Made by a program: the position numbers and the translations under genes
Source: Proteobacteria bacterium UBA6522
GTDB taxonomy: Bacteria; Pseudomonadota; Gammaproteobacteria; Steroidobacterales; Rariloculaceae
Direction of reading: 5' to 3'
Assembly: GCA_002434915.1 (NCBI GenBank)
Contig: DJLG01000063.1
Span: 1 to 15,402, forward strand
Length of the DNA stretch: 15,402 nucleotides
In this document: one piece after another, positions 7,588 to 14,964 of the stretch
How positions within the stretch are numbered: the stretch's first letter is position 1
How the letters are laid out: each line of letters opens with the position of its first letter
The notes under the pieces: generated by a model
What the model was told of the DNA's origin: nothing
Seen by the model: only the letters and a program-made list of their open reading frames with translations
The model's database searches: none

Positions 7588-7623
7588 TTTTCTTTTTCTG
7601 TAAAAAAATTGTTTGAGGTTTGA

Positions 7624-9624
7624 ATGCCTTCATCGAATGATACGACACCGCTATCTTTATGGCAGCGGCGATTAAGCCGCCGGCAGGTGATTTCCCGTGG
7701 TTCTGAACTGATGTTTATTTCTACTTTACCTTCTGGGTATCTACTTGCTCAGCAAAATGATTCTCAATTACAGATTAATTTTGAAACCGTATCTCCATCA
7801 AGTGCAGATAAGGTAGTTGTGCCCAATGGGTATCATGCTGATATTTTATTAAGTTGGGGCGACCCACTTTTCCCAGGAATACCCGCTCTTGATCCAGATA
7901 CTGTAGCCCGTGGTGATCTGATGCTGCCTGCAGCAGCACAGCACCAACTTGGACAGTTTGGCTACAACTGTGATGGTATGAGTTTGTTTGAACTAAATGA
8001 TGAAGAAGTGGTTGTTTGCATTAATCACGAATATCCCAATCCCGAACTTCTATTTCCTGGTTATAGAACGGCACAACGTGCTGGCATGGCTGGTGATTTT
8101 ATTCATCAAAATCCTAGCTGTGTTGATTTTATGAAAGGTACTGTTGGAGTCAGTGTTGCACACTTTCAAACTGGTGAAACCTGGAAACTAGTGCTGAATT
8201 CACCATTCAATAGAAGAGTAACAGCAAATACTCCTATGGAATTATCAGGACCAGCTCGTGGCCATAGATTTTTTAAAGGCTCGTTGGATAATGACGGCAA
8301 ACAAGTAATAGGAACACTATGGAACTGCGCAGCAGGGCGAACTCCTTGGGGTACTTATCTCACAGCAGAAGAGAATATAGACGAGTATTTTGGTAATCGT
8401 CGTGCGGCAAAATTTTCAGCGGATGTTGAGCAAGGACATAATCGTTTTCTCCCCAGGGGCGGTGAAAGTCGTTTTCGTTGGGAATTTGCTGATAATCGGT
8501 TTGACGTTGAAACCAACCCTAATGAGGCATTTAAATTTGGTTGGATAGTAGAGATTGATCCTCTGGATCCATCAAAACCCATAAAAAAAAGAACAGCCCT
8601 AGGTCGATTCAAGCATGAGGGAGCTACCACTTCTTTAACTCAGGATGGGCGGTTAGTAGTTTATATGGGCGATGATGAAGCTTTTGAATATTTCTATAAG
8701 TTCATTACTAACAAACCGTTTGATCCAGTAGAGCCTGAGAATAATGTAGATCTATTAGATTCTGGGACCCTATATGTAGCTCGCTTTAAAGAAGATGGTA
8801 GTGGTGAATGGATGCCGTTGGTTTGGCAGCAGACCGAAATGTTAACGTCTAGAAATGGTTTTGAGTCGCAAGCAGATGTTGTACTTCGGTGTAGAGCAGC
8901 AGCAGACCTTGTTGGGGCGACCCCAATGGACCGACCTGAAGATATCGCAGTCAACCCGAGAACCGGCAAAGTGTATCTGGCTTGTACTCGTAATTCTGAT
9001 AGGGTTGAGGGAGAGATGGAAGTTGAATCAGCCGGGCGAAGGACTCAAGCTGGGTCTATTGGTTCAAATCCACGTGGTCCTAATCCTTGGGGACATATAA
9101 TTGAGCTTTCAGAGCATCATGATGATGGAGGTTCTTTATTATTTAACTGGGAGATTTTCTTGTTGGCAGGAGATCCTGCAAAAGGACAGTTTCTAACGTC
9201 ATTAGATTCAAGTGTAAAAGCATTAGATCCTGATAGTACTTATTTTGCTGGGCATGAAAATTCAAGTGAGCTCAGTTCATTTGGTTCGCCCGATAACTTG
9301 ACCTTTGATGCTGAGGGTAATTTATGGATTACTACAGATGGAGATCAACCCAGAGGTAATAATGATGGATGTTTTGTATGCCCCACAGAGGGGGTTAGTA
9401 AAGGGGGAGTACGTCAGTTTATGAGTGGTCCAGTAGGTTGTGAAATCACCGGCTGCGAAATTACACCTAATGGGGGAGGTATTCTATTAGGAATACAACA
9501 CCCAGGTCAGGGTGGGACTGTTGAAGAGTCAATCAGTAGTTGGCCTGAAGGCGGGGATGCTGCACCTAGACCAAGTGTTGTATTGGTAGAGCCAGAGGAT
9601 CGGCAGCGTAAGCTGACTGGTTGA
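7624..9624 (+). CDS. phoX: Tat-exported alkaline phosphatase, PhoX family (DUF839)
   Basis: A 666-residue secreted phosphomonoesterase that frees phosphate from organic esters. The twin-arginine motif SRRQVIS is at 18-24, followed by a moderately hydrophobic stretch and a plausible cut after LLA (about 42), so export of the folded enzyme to the periplasm is expected. Family motifs in order: NHEYP (134-138), NCAAGRTPWGTYLTAEEN with C235 and E249-E250, GRFKHEGA (327-334), YMGDDEAFEYFYKF (347-360), RPEDIAVNP (437-445), SPDNLTFDAEGNLWITTDG (555-573) and IQHPG (624-628). PhoX enzymes carry an iron-calcium cofactor bound by such Cys and acidic residues. GAGG at 7615-7618, 5 bp before the ATG, supports the start. 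The gene is divergent from the 128-aa gene and preceded by a PHO-box-like site. A PhoX-related non-phosphatase DUF839 protein cannot be fully excluded. Confidence 0.88.
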   Translation: MPSSNDTTPLSLWQRRLSRRQVISRGSELMFISTLPSGYLLAQQNDSQLQINFETVSPSSADKVVVPNGYHADILLSWGDPLFPGIPALDPDTVARGDLMLPAAAQHQLGQFGYNCDGMSLFELNDEEVVVCINHEYPNPELLFPGYRTAQRAGMAGDFIHQNPSCVDFMKGTVGVSVAHFQTGETWKLVLNSPFNRRVTANTPMELSGPARGHRFFKGSLDNDGKQVIGTLWNCAAGRTPWGTYLTAEENIDEYFGNRRAAKFSADVEQGHNRFLPRGGESRFRWEFADNRFDVETNPNEAFKFGWIVEIDPLDPSKPIKKRTALGRFKHEGATTSLTQDGRLVVYMGDDEAFEYFYKFITNKPFDPVEPENNVDLLDSGTLYVARFKEDGSGEWMPLVWQQTEMLTSRNGFESQADVVLRCRAAADLVGATPMDRPEDIAVNPRTGKVYLACTRNSDRVEGEMEVESAGRRTQAGSIGSNPRGPNPWGHIIELSEHHDDGGSLLFNWEIFLLAGDPAKGQFLTSLDSSVKALDPDSTYFAGHENSSELSSFGSPDNLTFDAEGNLWITTDGDQPRGNNDGCFVCPTEGVSKGGVRQFMSGPVGCEITGCEITPNGGGILLGIQHPGQGGTVEESISSWPEGGDAAPRPSVVLVEPEDRQRKLTG

Positions 9625-9783
9625 GTGTTTTGCATCAAGCATCTAGTTATCTATCCTTGGTGAGCTTCTATTTGAGGCATTGATTATCATTTATATATTC
9701 ATGGTTTTTTGTTTCTAAGTTGCGCCAACCGTCCGGAAGCGCTAGTTTGACTGAAATATTATTCCTTATAAGGTCCTGAATTT

Positions 9784-11064
9784 GTGAGTTTTACTCAACG
9801 TATTTTATTGTCAATGTTGGCTGGCATGATTGTCGGTATAGCTTTGAATATGGTTGGATCAGCAATACCTTGGGCTAGTGATTTTTTAGTCAATGGGGTG
9901 TTCTACGTTGTTGGTGCAGTTTTTGTTGCCATGTTGAAGTTGATGGTGGTTCCTTTGGTTTTAGTTTCTTTGGTGTGTGGTGTTAACGCCATGGGTGATC
10001 TAAGAGCTATCGGTCGTGTAGGGGCAAAAACTTTTGGTCTTTATTTCATGACGACCGCTATTGCTATTATTCTAGCTTTAACGCTAGCTCGATTTTTTTC
10101 TCCAGGTAGTGGTTTTGAACTAACCGGAGGGCTTGCTGAATATATTCCCCGGGAGGCCCCTTCTCTTGCTGAAGTACTGATAAATATTTTTCCTGAAAAT
10201 CCTATTCAGGCTATGGCTGATGGCCAAATGCTTCAAATAATTGTTTTTGCCCTGTTGTTTGGGTTTGCGGCTAATCTTGCTGGAGAGCGTGGGAAGCCGA
10301 TAGTGAAGCTTTTTAGTGATCTTAATGAAGTTATCTTGAAAATGGTCATGATGATTATTTTGTTGGCTCCTGTAGGAGTTTTTGCACTTATAAGTAGAAC
10401 TTTTGCAACAGAAGGCATTGAGGTTTTTGGGCCGTTAGTTGGGTATTTTATTCTTGTTGCATCTGTGCTTATTTTGCACTTAGTTTTTACTTATGGGTTG
10501 ATCCTAAAAACCATAGGAATAAAACCATTAAGATTTCTTAAGCATATGAGAGCTCCCATGTCCTTTGCTTTCAGCACTTCCTCTTCAGCGGCTACAATTC
10601 CTATAACCCTCAATACATTAAAGAACCGATTAGGGGTAAAAAGCTCTGTTTCGTCTTTTACTGTTCCTCTAGGTGCAACGATTAATATGGATGGAACTGC
10701 AATTATGCAGGGTGTTGCAACTGTATTTATTGCGAATGTTTATGGCATAAACTTAATGTTTACTGATTACCTTATGGTGGTATTAACAGCAACCTTAGCT
10801 TCTATCGGTACGGCTGCCGTTCCAAGTGCTGGACTCATTATGCTTGCGATGGTACTAGGTCAGGTTGGTCTTCCAGTAGAGGGTATAGCATTGATAATTG
10901 GTGTAGATAGATTATTGGATATGTTACGAACGGCTATAAATGTGGCAGGAGATAGTGCCGTCACTTGTGTGGTTGCTCATAGCGAAGGAGCTCTAGATCT
11001 TAAGGCTTGTAATGAAATGGAAGTTAAGAAAAGTGCTAGAGATAATTCTGGGTCTTTTGAATAA
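9784..11064 (+). CDS. Dicarboxylate/amino acid:cation symporter (DAACS family, GltP/DctA-like)
   Basis: A 426-residue inner-membrane symporter with the elevator-type glutamate transporter signatures: the serine-rich hairpin STSSSAAT (264-271), NMDGT (301-305), the second hairpin GTAAVPSAG (342-350) and D379-x-x-R382-T383-x-x-N386 in DMLRTAINVAGD. In family structures the arginine of this last motif binds the side-chain carboxylate, so glutamate, aspartate or a C4-dicarboxylate is the likely substrate, with sodium or proton coupling. The frame starts with GTG at 9784. AAGG at 9770-9773, 10 bases upstream, is the only nearby ribosome site and there is no better ATG before the first helix. The gene is followed 17 bp later by proC, so the two are probably one transcript. 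Confidence 0.92.
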   Translation: MSFTQRILLSMLAGMIVGIALNMVGSAIPWASDFLVNGVFYVVGAVFVAMLKLMVVPLVLVSLVCGVNAMGDLRAIGRVGAKTFGLYFMTTAIAIILALTLARFFSPGSGFELTGGLAEYIPREAPSLAEVLINIFPENPIQAMADGQMLQIIVFALLFGFAANLAGERGKPIVKLFSDLNEVILKMVMMIILLAPVGVFALISRTFATEGIEVFGPLVGYFILVASVLILHLVFTYGLILKTIGIKPLRFLKHMRAPMSFAFSTSSSAATIPITLNTLKNRLGVKSSVSSFTVPLGATINMDGTAIMQGVATVFIANVYGINLMFTDYLMVVLTATLASIGTAAVPSAGLIMLAMVLGQVGLPVEGIALIIGVDRLLDMLRTAINVAGDSAVTCVVAHSEGALDLKACNEMEVKKSARDNSGSFE

Positions 11065-11081
11065 AAATCACGGGATAATCT

Positions 11082-11888
11082 ATGAATAGACAACCTAAAA
11101 TACTCTTAGTGGGGTGTGGAAGTATGGGTTCAGCGCTCATTCGTGGTTGGTTGAAAAACGGATGGTCTCAAGATGATATTAAAGTTATTGACCCGAATGA
11201 AGCTGCAAGATCAGTAGCGACTTCTTTGGGAGTTGGAGTTACGGAGAAGCCAAGTGAAAGGCTGCAAGTTGATATCATTGTTTTTGCAGTTAAGCCGCAA
11301 GTTTTAACTCAGACATTGCCCGACTATAAAAAACTCGTTAATGGTGACCGAATTTTTCTCAGTATTGCTGCTGGAAAGCCACTTAAGTTTTATGAGGACT
11401 TTTTTGGTAAGAAAGCTTCGATAGTACGTGCAATGCCAAATACTCCAGCTGCTATAAGACAGGGTGTTACAGTGCTAGTGGGGAATAAGGGAGTTAACTC
11501 CGCTCAAAGAGCTTCATCCGAGGCACTAATGGGAGCTGTTGGGCGAGTCGCCTGGCTAGATAATGAAGAACTAATGAATGCTGTAACTGCAATCTCAGGT
11601 AGTGGACCCGCTTATGTTTTTCTCATGATAGAGGCTCTTAGCAAAGCGGGTGTTGAAATGGGGTTAAGTCTAGATTTAGCAGAGGAGCTTGCGCTAACAA
11701 CTGTTGCTGGTTCTGGCGCGTTAGCGGCCAGTAGTGATATGTCCCCTGCAGAGCTACGTCGACTTGTGACAAGCCCGGGGGGTACGACCGAGGCAGCACT
11801 TGGCGTCTTAATGAAAAATGAGAATTTTGACACCCTTTTGAAGAAAGCCGTGAGTGCAGCTACAAAACGGGGTAGAGATCTCGCATAG
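11082..11888 (+). CDS. proC: Pyrroline-5-carboxylate reductase
   Basis: A 268-residue enzyme catalysing the last step of proline synthesis, reduction of 1-pyrroline-5-carboxylate with NAD(P)H in the cytoplasm. Length and motifs are normal for ProC: the Rossmann loop GCGSMGSALI (11-20), FAVKPQ (68-73), SIAAGKP (94-100), RAMPNTPA (116-123), and the C-terminal substrate-binding and dimer domain with SGSGPAYVF (172-180) and LRRLVTSPGGTTEAAL (225-240). It starts at an ATG 17 bp after the symporter stop. It is likely co-transcribed with the symporter, which fits glutamate being the carbon and nitrogen precursor of proline. It converges with the coxG-like gene across a 96-bp spacer. Confidence 0.96.
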   Translation: MNRQPKILLVGCGSMGSALIRGWLKNGWSQDDIKVIDPNEAARSVATSLGVGVTEKPSERLQVDIIVFAVKPQVLTQTLPDYKKLVNGDRIFLSIAAGKPLKFYEDFFGKKASIVRAMPNTPAAIRQGVTVLVGNKGVNSAQRASSEALMGAVGRVAWLDNEELMNAVTAISGSGPAYVFLMIEALSKAGVEMGLSLDLAEELALTTVAGSGALAASSDMSPAELRRLVTSPGGTTEAALGVLMKNENFDTLLKKAVSAATKRGRDLA

Positions 11889-11920
11889 TTTTTTGACTAT
11901 AAAATTAATGTCAAACTATG
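11884..11920. repeat. Inverted repeat in the proC/coxG convergent spacer
   Basis: CATAGTTTTTTGAC (11884-11897) and GTCAAACTATG (11910-11920) pair over 11 bp with a three-T bulge and a 12-base loop. The left arm includes the proC stop codon. There is no T run after either arm, so a classic terminator is not supported, but the position between two convergent genes makes a 3'-end stabilising hairpin plausible. A second imperfect repeat (TATTAT..CCG / CGGATAATA, 11971-11998) overlaps the stop of the coxG-like gene. Confidence 0.4.
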
Positions 11921-11984
11921 TATGAGCTTTTCTGCACAACATAGTCGTTATGCAATATTTTTTAATGGCTTATTATTTCCGTAT

Positions 11985-12533
11985 TTATCCGGATAATAGC
12001 CACCATGTTATGGCTAGAATTATTAAGACAATGATTCCAATAAAAGATGAGGTCTTATTATTTGCTTTTGGTGTTTCATCTAGTTTGTGAGAACTTGAGT
12101 CTATGTGTTGTGTAAGCTTCTCAAAGAAATCGTCCGCAATTTTTCTTGTGGCTCCCAAAACTAGTCTTGAGCCAACCTGAGCAAGGCGTCCTCCAACTTG
12201 AAAAGCGCTTTTATAACGTAAGACAGTGCCATTTTCATCTTCATCAAGTGATACTTCAGCATAACCTTGACCAAAGCCAACAGCTCCACCTTTCCCTACA
12301 CCCTCAAGTCGATAGCTTTTTGGGGGTTGTGCATTTTTAATACTTAGCTGAGTTTGAAAGGTTGCTCTAACTGGGCCTATAGTTAATTTAACTTGTGCTT
12401 GATAGTTGTCATCCGCAAGTTTTTCAAGAGACTCACAACCAGGTATGCAAGCTTTTAAAGTATTAGGGTCTAGTAGGCATTCCCAGACCTGTTGTCGGGG
12501 TATTTTGATGAGGTACTCGCCTGATATTTCCAT
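11985..12533 (-). CDS. CoxG-like SRPBCC protein with C-terminal membrane anchor
   Basis: A 182-residue protein. Residues 1-145 form a START/SRPBCC-type domain of the CoxG family: MEISGEYLIKIPRQQVWECL, then LKACIPGCESLEKL (26-39), IGPVRATFQTQLSI (52-65) and the glycine-rich VGGRLAQVGSRLV (113-125). A polar linker (146-162) leads to one hydrophobic helix (163-181), so the domain is probably tethered to the cytoplasmic face of the inner membrane. CoxG of carboxydotrophs anchors carbon monoxide dehydrogenase to the membrane, but many CoxG-like genes stand apart from cox genes and their role is unknown. No CO dehydrogenase subunit or other molybdoenzyme is in this window. It starts at an ATG with a weak AGGTG site, is divergent from the thiolase gene and convergent with proC. 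Confidence 0.85.
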   Translation of the reverse strand: MEISGEYLIKIPRQQVWECLLDPNTLKACIPGCESLEKLADDNYQAQVKLTIGPVRATFQTQLSIKNAQPPKSYRLEGVGKGGAVGFGQGYAEVSLDEDENGTVLRYKSAFQVGGRLAQVGSRLVLGATRKIADDFFEKLTQHIDSSSHKLDETPKANNKTSSFIGIIVLIILAITWWLLSG

Positions 12534-12689
12534 TGAACACCTATGGTCTACTGGTAAATGCCAGAGTAAGGTTATTAAACGGTCGCTATATTACCTATCA
12601 TTTGTGGAAAGTGTGAAAATAAAGGGATATAGAAGGGATTATGCAAGTAACGATAAAACTGTTACAAAAGAATTAAAGGGTTTGTATTA

Positions 12690-12716
12690 ATGCAAGTAGA
12701 AGTAGAAGGCAGATAA
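12690..12716 (+). other. Possible 8-codon upstream ORF before the thiolase
   Basis: ATG at 12690 opens a frame encoding MQVEVEGR and ends with TAA at 12714-12716, two bases before the thiolase ATG. It has its own good ribosome site, AAAGGG at 12675-12680 with 9 bases of spacing. The thiolase ribosome site (AGAAGG, 12704-12709) lies inside it. The ATGCAAG start and the following AAGTAG recur at the thiolase start 29 bp later, suggesting a small local duplication. Translation is unproven. Confidence 0.3.
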
Positions 12717-12718
12717 AA

Positions 12719-13966
12719 ATGCAAGAAGTAGTCATAGTTGATGGTGTGCGTACCCCAATAGGGGCTTATGGTGGGACACTGAGTGGAGTGCGACCAGATG
12801 ACCTTTTAGCAATAACATATAAGGCTTTAGTTGAGCGTAATGGCCTTGATCCTGCTTTGATTGATGATATTTATGCCGGTTGTAGTAATCAAGCGGGTGA
12901 GGACAATCGTAATGTGGCACGTATGTCAGCTTTGCTTGCAGGGTTTCCTAGTTCGGTGCCTGGAGTCACTATAAACCGGCTTTGTTCTTCTGCATTGGAG
13001 TCGGTTAATCTTGCAGCCAAGTCTATTCTTGCCGAAGAAGGTTCCATTTGTATTGGTAGTGGTGTTGAATCGATGAGTCGCGCTCCTTGGAGTCTTCCAA
13101 AGCCAACGCGGGTTCCAACTACATCTGCACCAGTTATGTACGATACTACTGTGGGGTGGAGATATAACAACCCAAGCATGAATGATTTATACCCCATTAT
13201 TAGCCTCGGACAGACTGCAGAGGCAATTGCTGCAGAAATGAAGATTAGTCGTTCAGACCAAGATGCTTTTGCTCTGGAAAGTCAGCGTCGGGCGATTAAT
13301 GCAATAAACTTAGAGAAGTTTAAAGATGAAATTATTCCTGTTGAAGTAATAGATAGAAGGAAAAAAACTAGGCTTATCGCTCTTGATGAACATCCTCGCT
13401 ATAAAGTAGCAAATGGTGCTTTTGAGCTTGATACGAGCTTGGGACAACTAGCAAAGCTAAGACCAGCCTTTCAGGAAGATGGGACGGTGACTGCAGGTAA
13501 TTCTAGCGGTATAAATGATGGTGCAGCTGCATTGTTAGTAATGAGCCTCGAAAGATCAAAAAATCTTGGTATGAAACCTCTTGTTAAATGGGTTGGTTCT
13601 GCTGTGGCAGGTGTAGATCCTGGAGTCATGGGGTATGGGCCTGTGCCTGCAACTGAGAAATTGCTTCTACGTCTAGGTATTAAATTAGAACAAGTTGGCT
13701 TGATCGAGTTAAATGAGGCGTTTGCAGCACAGACAATAGGTTGTATGCGAAAGTTGGGCTTAAGCCATGATATTACTAATGTCAACGGTGGTGCGATCGC
13801 ACTCGGACACCCAACTGGCTGCTCTGGCGCCAGGATTTTAGTAACACTTATGCATGAGATGAAACGTAGAGCTAGGTCTATGCCAAGACCATTCTATGGT
13901 CTAGCAACATTGTGCGTAGGGGTTGGGATGGGAGTTAGCACCTTAGTAGAATGGGTTGGTGACTAA
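12719..13966 (+). CDS. Thiolase family acetyl-CoA acyltransferase, PcaF-like
   Basis: A 415-residue cytoplasmic thiolase, which cleaves 3-oxoacyl-CoA with CoA or runs in reverse. Catalytic residues are present: nucleophile C89 in NRLCSSALES, NEAF (332-335), H364 in GGAIALGHPTGCSGAR and C399 in ATLCVGVGMG. The stretches AGEDNRNVARMSALLAG (59-75), PGVTINRLC and DTTVGWRYNNP (142-152) resemble 3-oxoadipyl-CoA thiolases (PcaF/PaaJ) more than FadA. No aromatic-degradation gene is nearby, so the substrate is left open. The residues after C89 are SSALES rather than the usual [AS]SG-type sequence, a mild deviation. AGAAGG at 9 bases supports the ATG at 12719. The gene stands alone between divergent coxG and convergent nadC. 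Confidence 0.92.
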   Translation: MQEVVIVDGVRTPIGAYGGTLSGVRPDDLLAITYKALVERNGLDPALIDDIYAGCSNQAGEDNRNVARMSALLAGFPSSVPGVTINRLCSSALESVNLAAKSILAEEGSICIGSGVESMSRAPWSLPKPTRVPTTSAPVMYDTTVGWRYNNPSMNDLYPIISLGQTAEAIAAEMKISRSDQDAFALESQRRAINAINLEKFKDEIIPVEVIDRRKKTRLIALDEHPRYKVANGAFELDTSLGQLAKLRPAFQEDGTVTAGNSSGINDGAAALLVMSLERSKNLGMKPLVKWVGSAVAGVDPGVMGYGPVPATEKLLLRLGIKLEQVGLIELNEAFAAQTIGCMRKLGLSHDITNVNGGAIALGHPTGCSGARILVTLMHEMKRRARSMPRPFYGLATLCVGVGMGVSTLVEWVGD

Positions 13967-14003
13967 ATTGGTATGTGAATATTATCCTTTTAAGAGAATC
14001 AGG

Positions 14004-14870
14004 TCATAGTAGTCGCATAGAAAAATCGATAGCTTTTACGTTTTTTGTTAATGCTCCAATAGAGATATAGTCCACGCCAGTTTTTGCAATTTCATGTATT
14101 TGATTTATATCTATGCCGCCTGAGGCTTCAAGCTCAATATAGGTTGCACGTTCATTTTTTTCTAAGACAGCGAGTCTAATGTCTTCTAAAGAAAAATTAT
14201 CTAGCAATATACGATCAACATTTGCATCTATGGCCTCTTGCAACTCATCTAATGATTCTACTTCAACTTCTAACATGACAGCTGAGTTTAGATTTCTACC
14301 GGCATTAACTGCTGCACTGATGCTTCCCGAGGCAGCAATGTGGTTTTCTTTGATTAGGAAAGCATCAAATAAACCTTGTCTATGGTTTTTCCCGCCACCA
14401 CAAATAACAGCATATTTTTGTGCTGATCGAAGTCCGGGTATAGTTTTTCGAGTATCTAATATTTGGACATCAGTATCATTTAAGGTATCCGCGTAAAATC
14501 GCGTAATGGTTGCAGTGGAAGAGAGAAGTTGTAAAAAGTTTAAGGCTGTACGCTCTCCGGTTAATAATTTTTGCGCTGATCCTTCTAGGGAGCAAACTAT
14601 TGAGTTAGCTGGAATAGTGTCTCCATCTGAAAAGTGCCATTTAATGGTTCCAGTGCTATCAAGCTGTCTAAAGACTTCTGAAAACCAAGGTGTACCACAA
14701 AGAACGCATAGCTCACGTGCTTTTACTATGGCTTTGCCTACTGCGTCTGTTTCAATCAGGTTCGATGTTAAGTCCCCTGACCCAATATCTTCTTTTAGTG
14801 CAAATGTTACCGTTTGTGAAATCAAATCAGGGTCTAATTTATCTGAAAGTTTTGTTGCCTGAGTTGCCAT
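14004..14870 (-). CDS. nadC: Nicotinate-nucleotide pyrophosphorylase (carboxylating), quinolinate phosphoribosyltransferase
   Basis: A 288-residue enzyme of de novo NAD synthesis. It joins quinolinate to phosphoribosyl pyrophosphate, giving nicotinate mononucleotide, CO2 and pyrophosphate in the cytoplasm. Length and motifs are typical: EDIGSGDLTS (27-36), GERTALNFLQ (105-114), DTRKTIPGLR (139-148), VICGGGKNHRQGL (155-167), KENHI (174-178), LLDNF (222-226), LEASGG (247-252) and GVDYISIGALTK (265-276). These cover the basic residues that bind quinolinate and the acidic ones near the ribose. The ATG at 14870 is preceded by AGGCAACGGAG, so a ribosome site is available. The gene is separated from the upstream PuuD-like gene by a terminator hairpin and converges with the thiolase, so it is likely transcribed alone. 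Confidence 0.96.
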   Translation of the reverse strand: MATQATKLSDKLDPDLISQTVTFALKEDIGSGDLTSNLIETDAVGKAIVKARELCVLCGTPWFSEVFRQLDSTGTIKWHFSDGDTIPANSIVCSLEGSAQKLLTGERTALNFLQLLSSTATITRFYADTLNDTDVQILDTRKTIPGLRSAQKYAVICGGGKNHRQGLFDAFLIKENHIAASGSISAAVNAGRNLNSAVMLEVEVESLDELQEAIDANVDRILLDNFSLEDIRLAVLEKNERATYIELEASGGIDINQIHEIAKTGVDYISIGALTKNVKAIDFSMRLL

Positions 14871-14909
14871 CTCCGTTGCCTGCTACATATTGAAACGTTA
14901 AAACCAAAT

Positions 14910-14942
14910 AAGCCCGGAAAGGGGCTATCCTATTCCGGGCTT
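14910..14942 (-). terminator. Rho-independent terminator after the PuuD-like gene
   Basis: A perfect 10-bp GC-rich stem (AAGCCCGGAA at 14910-14919 and TTCCGGGCTT at 14933-14942) with a 13-base loop stands 22 bp after the stop of the PuuD-like gene. On the minus strand the stem is followed by ATTTGGTTTT, a broken T-rich tract. Position, stem quality and direction fit termination before nadC. Confidence 0.75.
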
Positions 14943-14964
14943 AGAGTTTCAGACTATTCGTTTT

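Noticed and set aside
9747..9772. TTGACT and TATAAG as a promoter for the symporter
   Set aside because: The 14-bp spacing is too short, and the implied start would lie beyond the AAGG ribosome site.
9625..9783. phoX-symporter spacer inspected for a terminator or small RNA
   Set aside because: Only short imperfect pairings (for example GCGC/GCGC around 9722-9742) without a following T run.
12647..12665. GTAAC-N9-GTTAC inverted repeat upstream of the thiolase
   Set aside because: Only 5 bp per arm in AT-rich DNA, so chance is likely and no regulator can be named.
12406..12690. 94-codon plus-strand frame
   Set aside because: Its first half is antisense to the CoxG start region and the rest crosses a promoter-containing spacer. 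It has low complexity and no family resemblance.
13471..13785. 104-codon minus-strand frame, with similar long antisense frames inside phoX, nadC and proC
   Set aside because: Shadows of well-supported genes on the opposite strand, with no ribosome sites or recognisable motifs.
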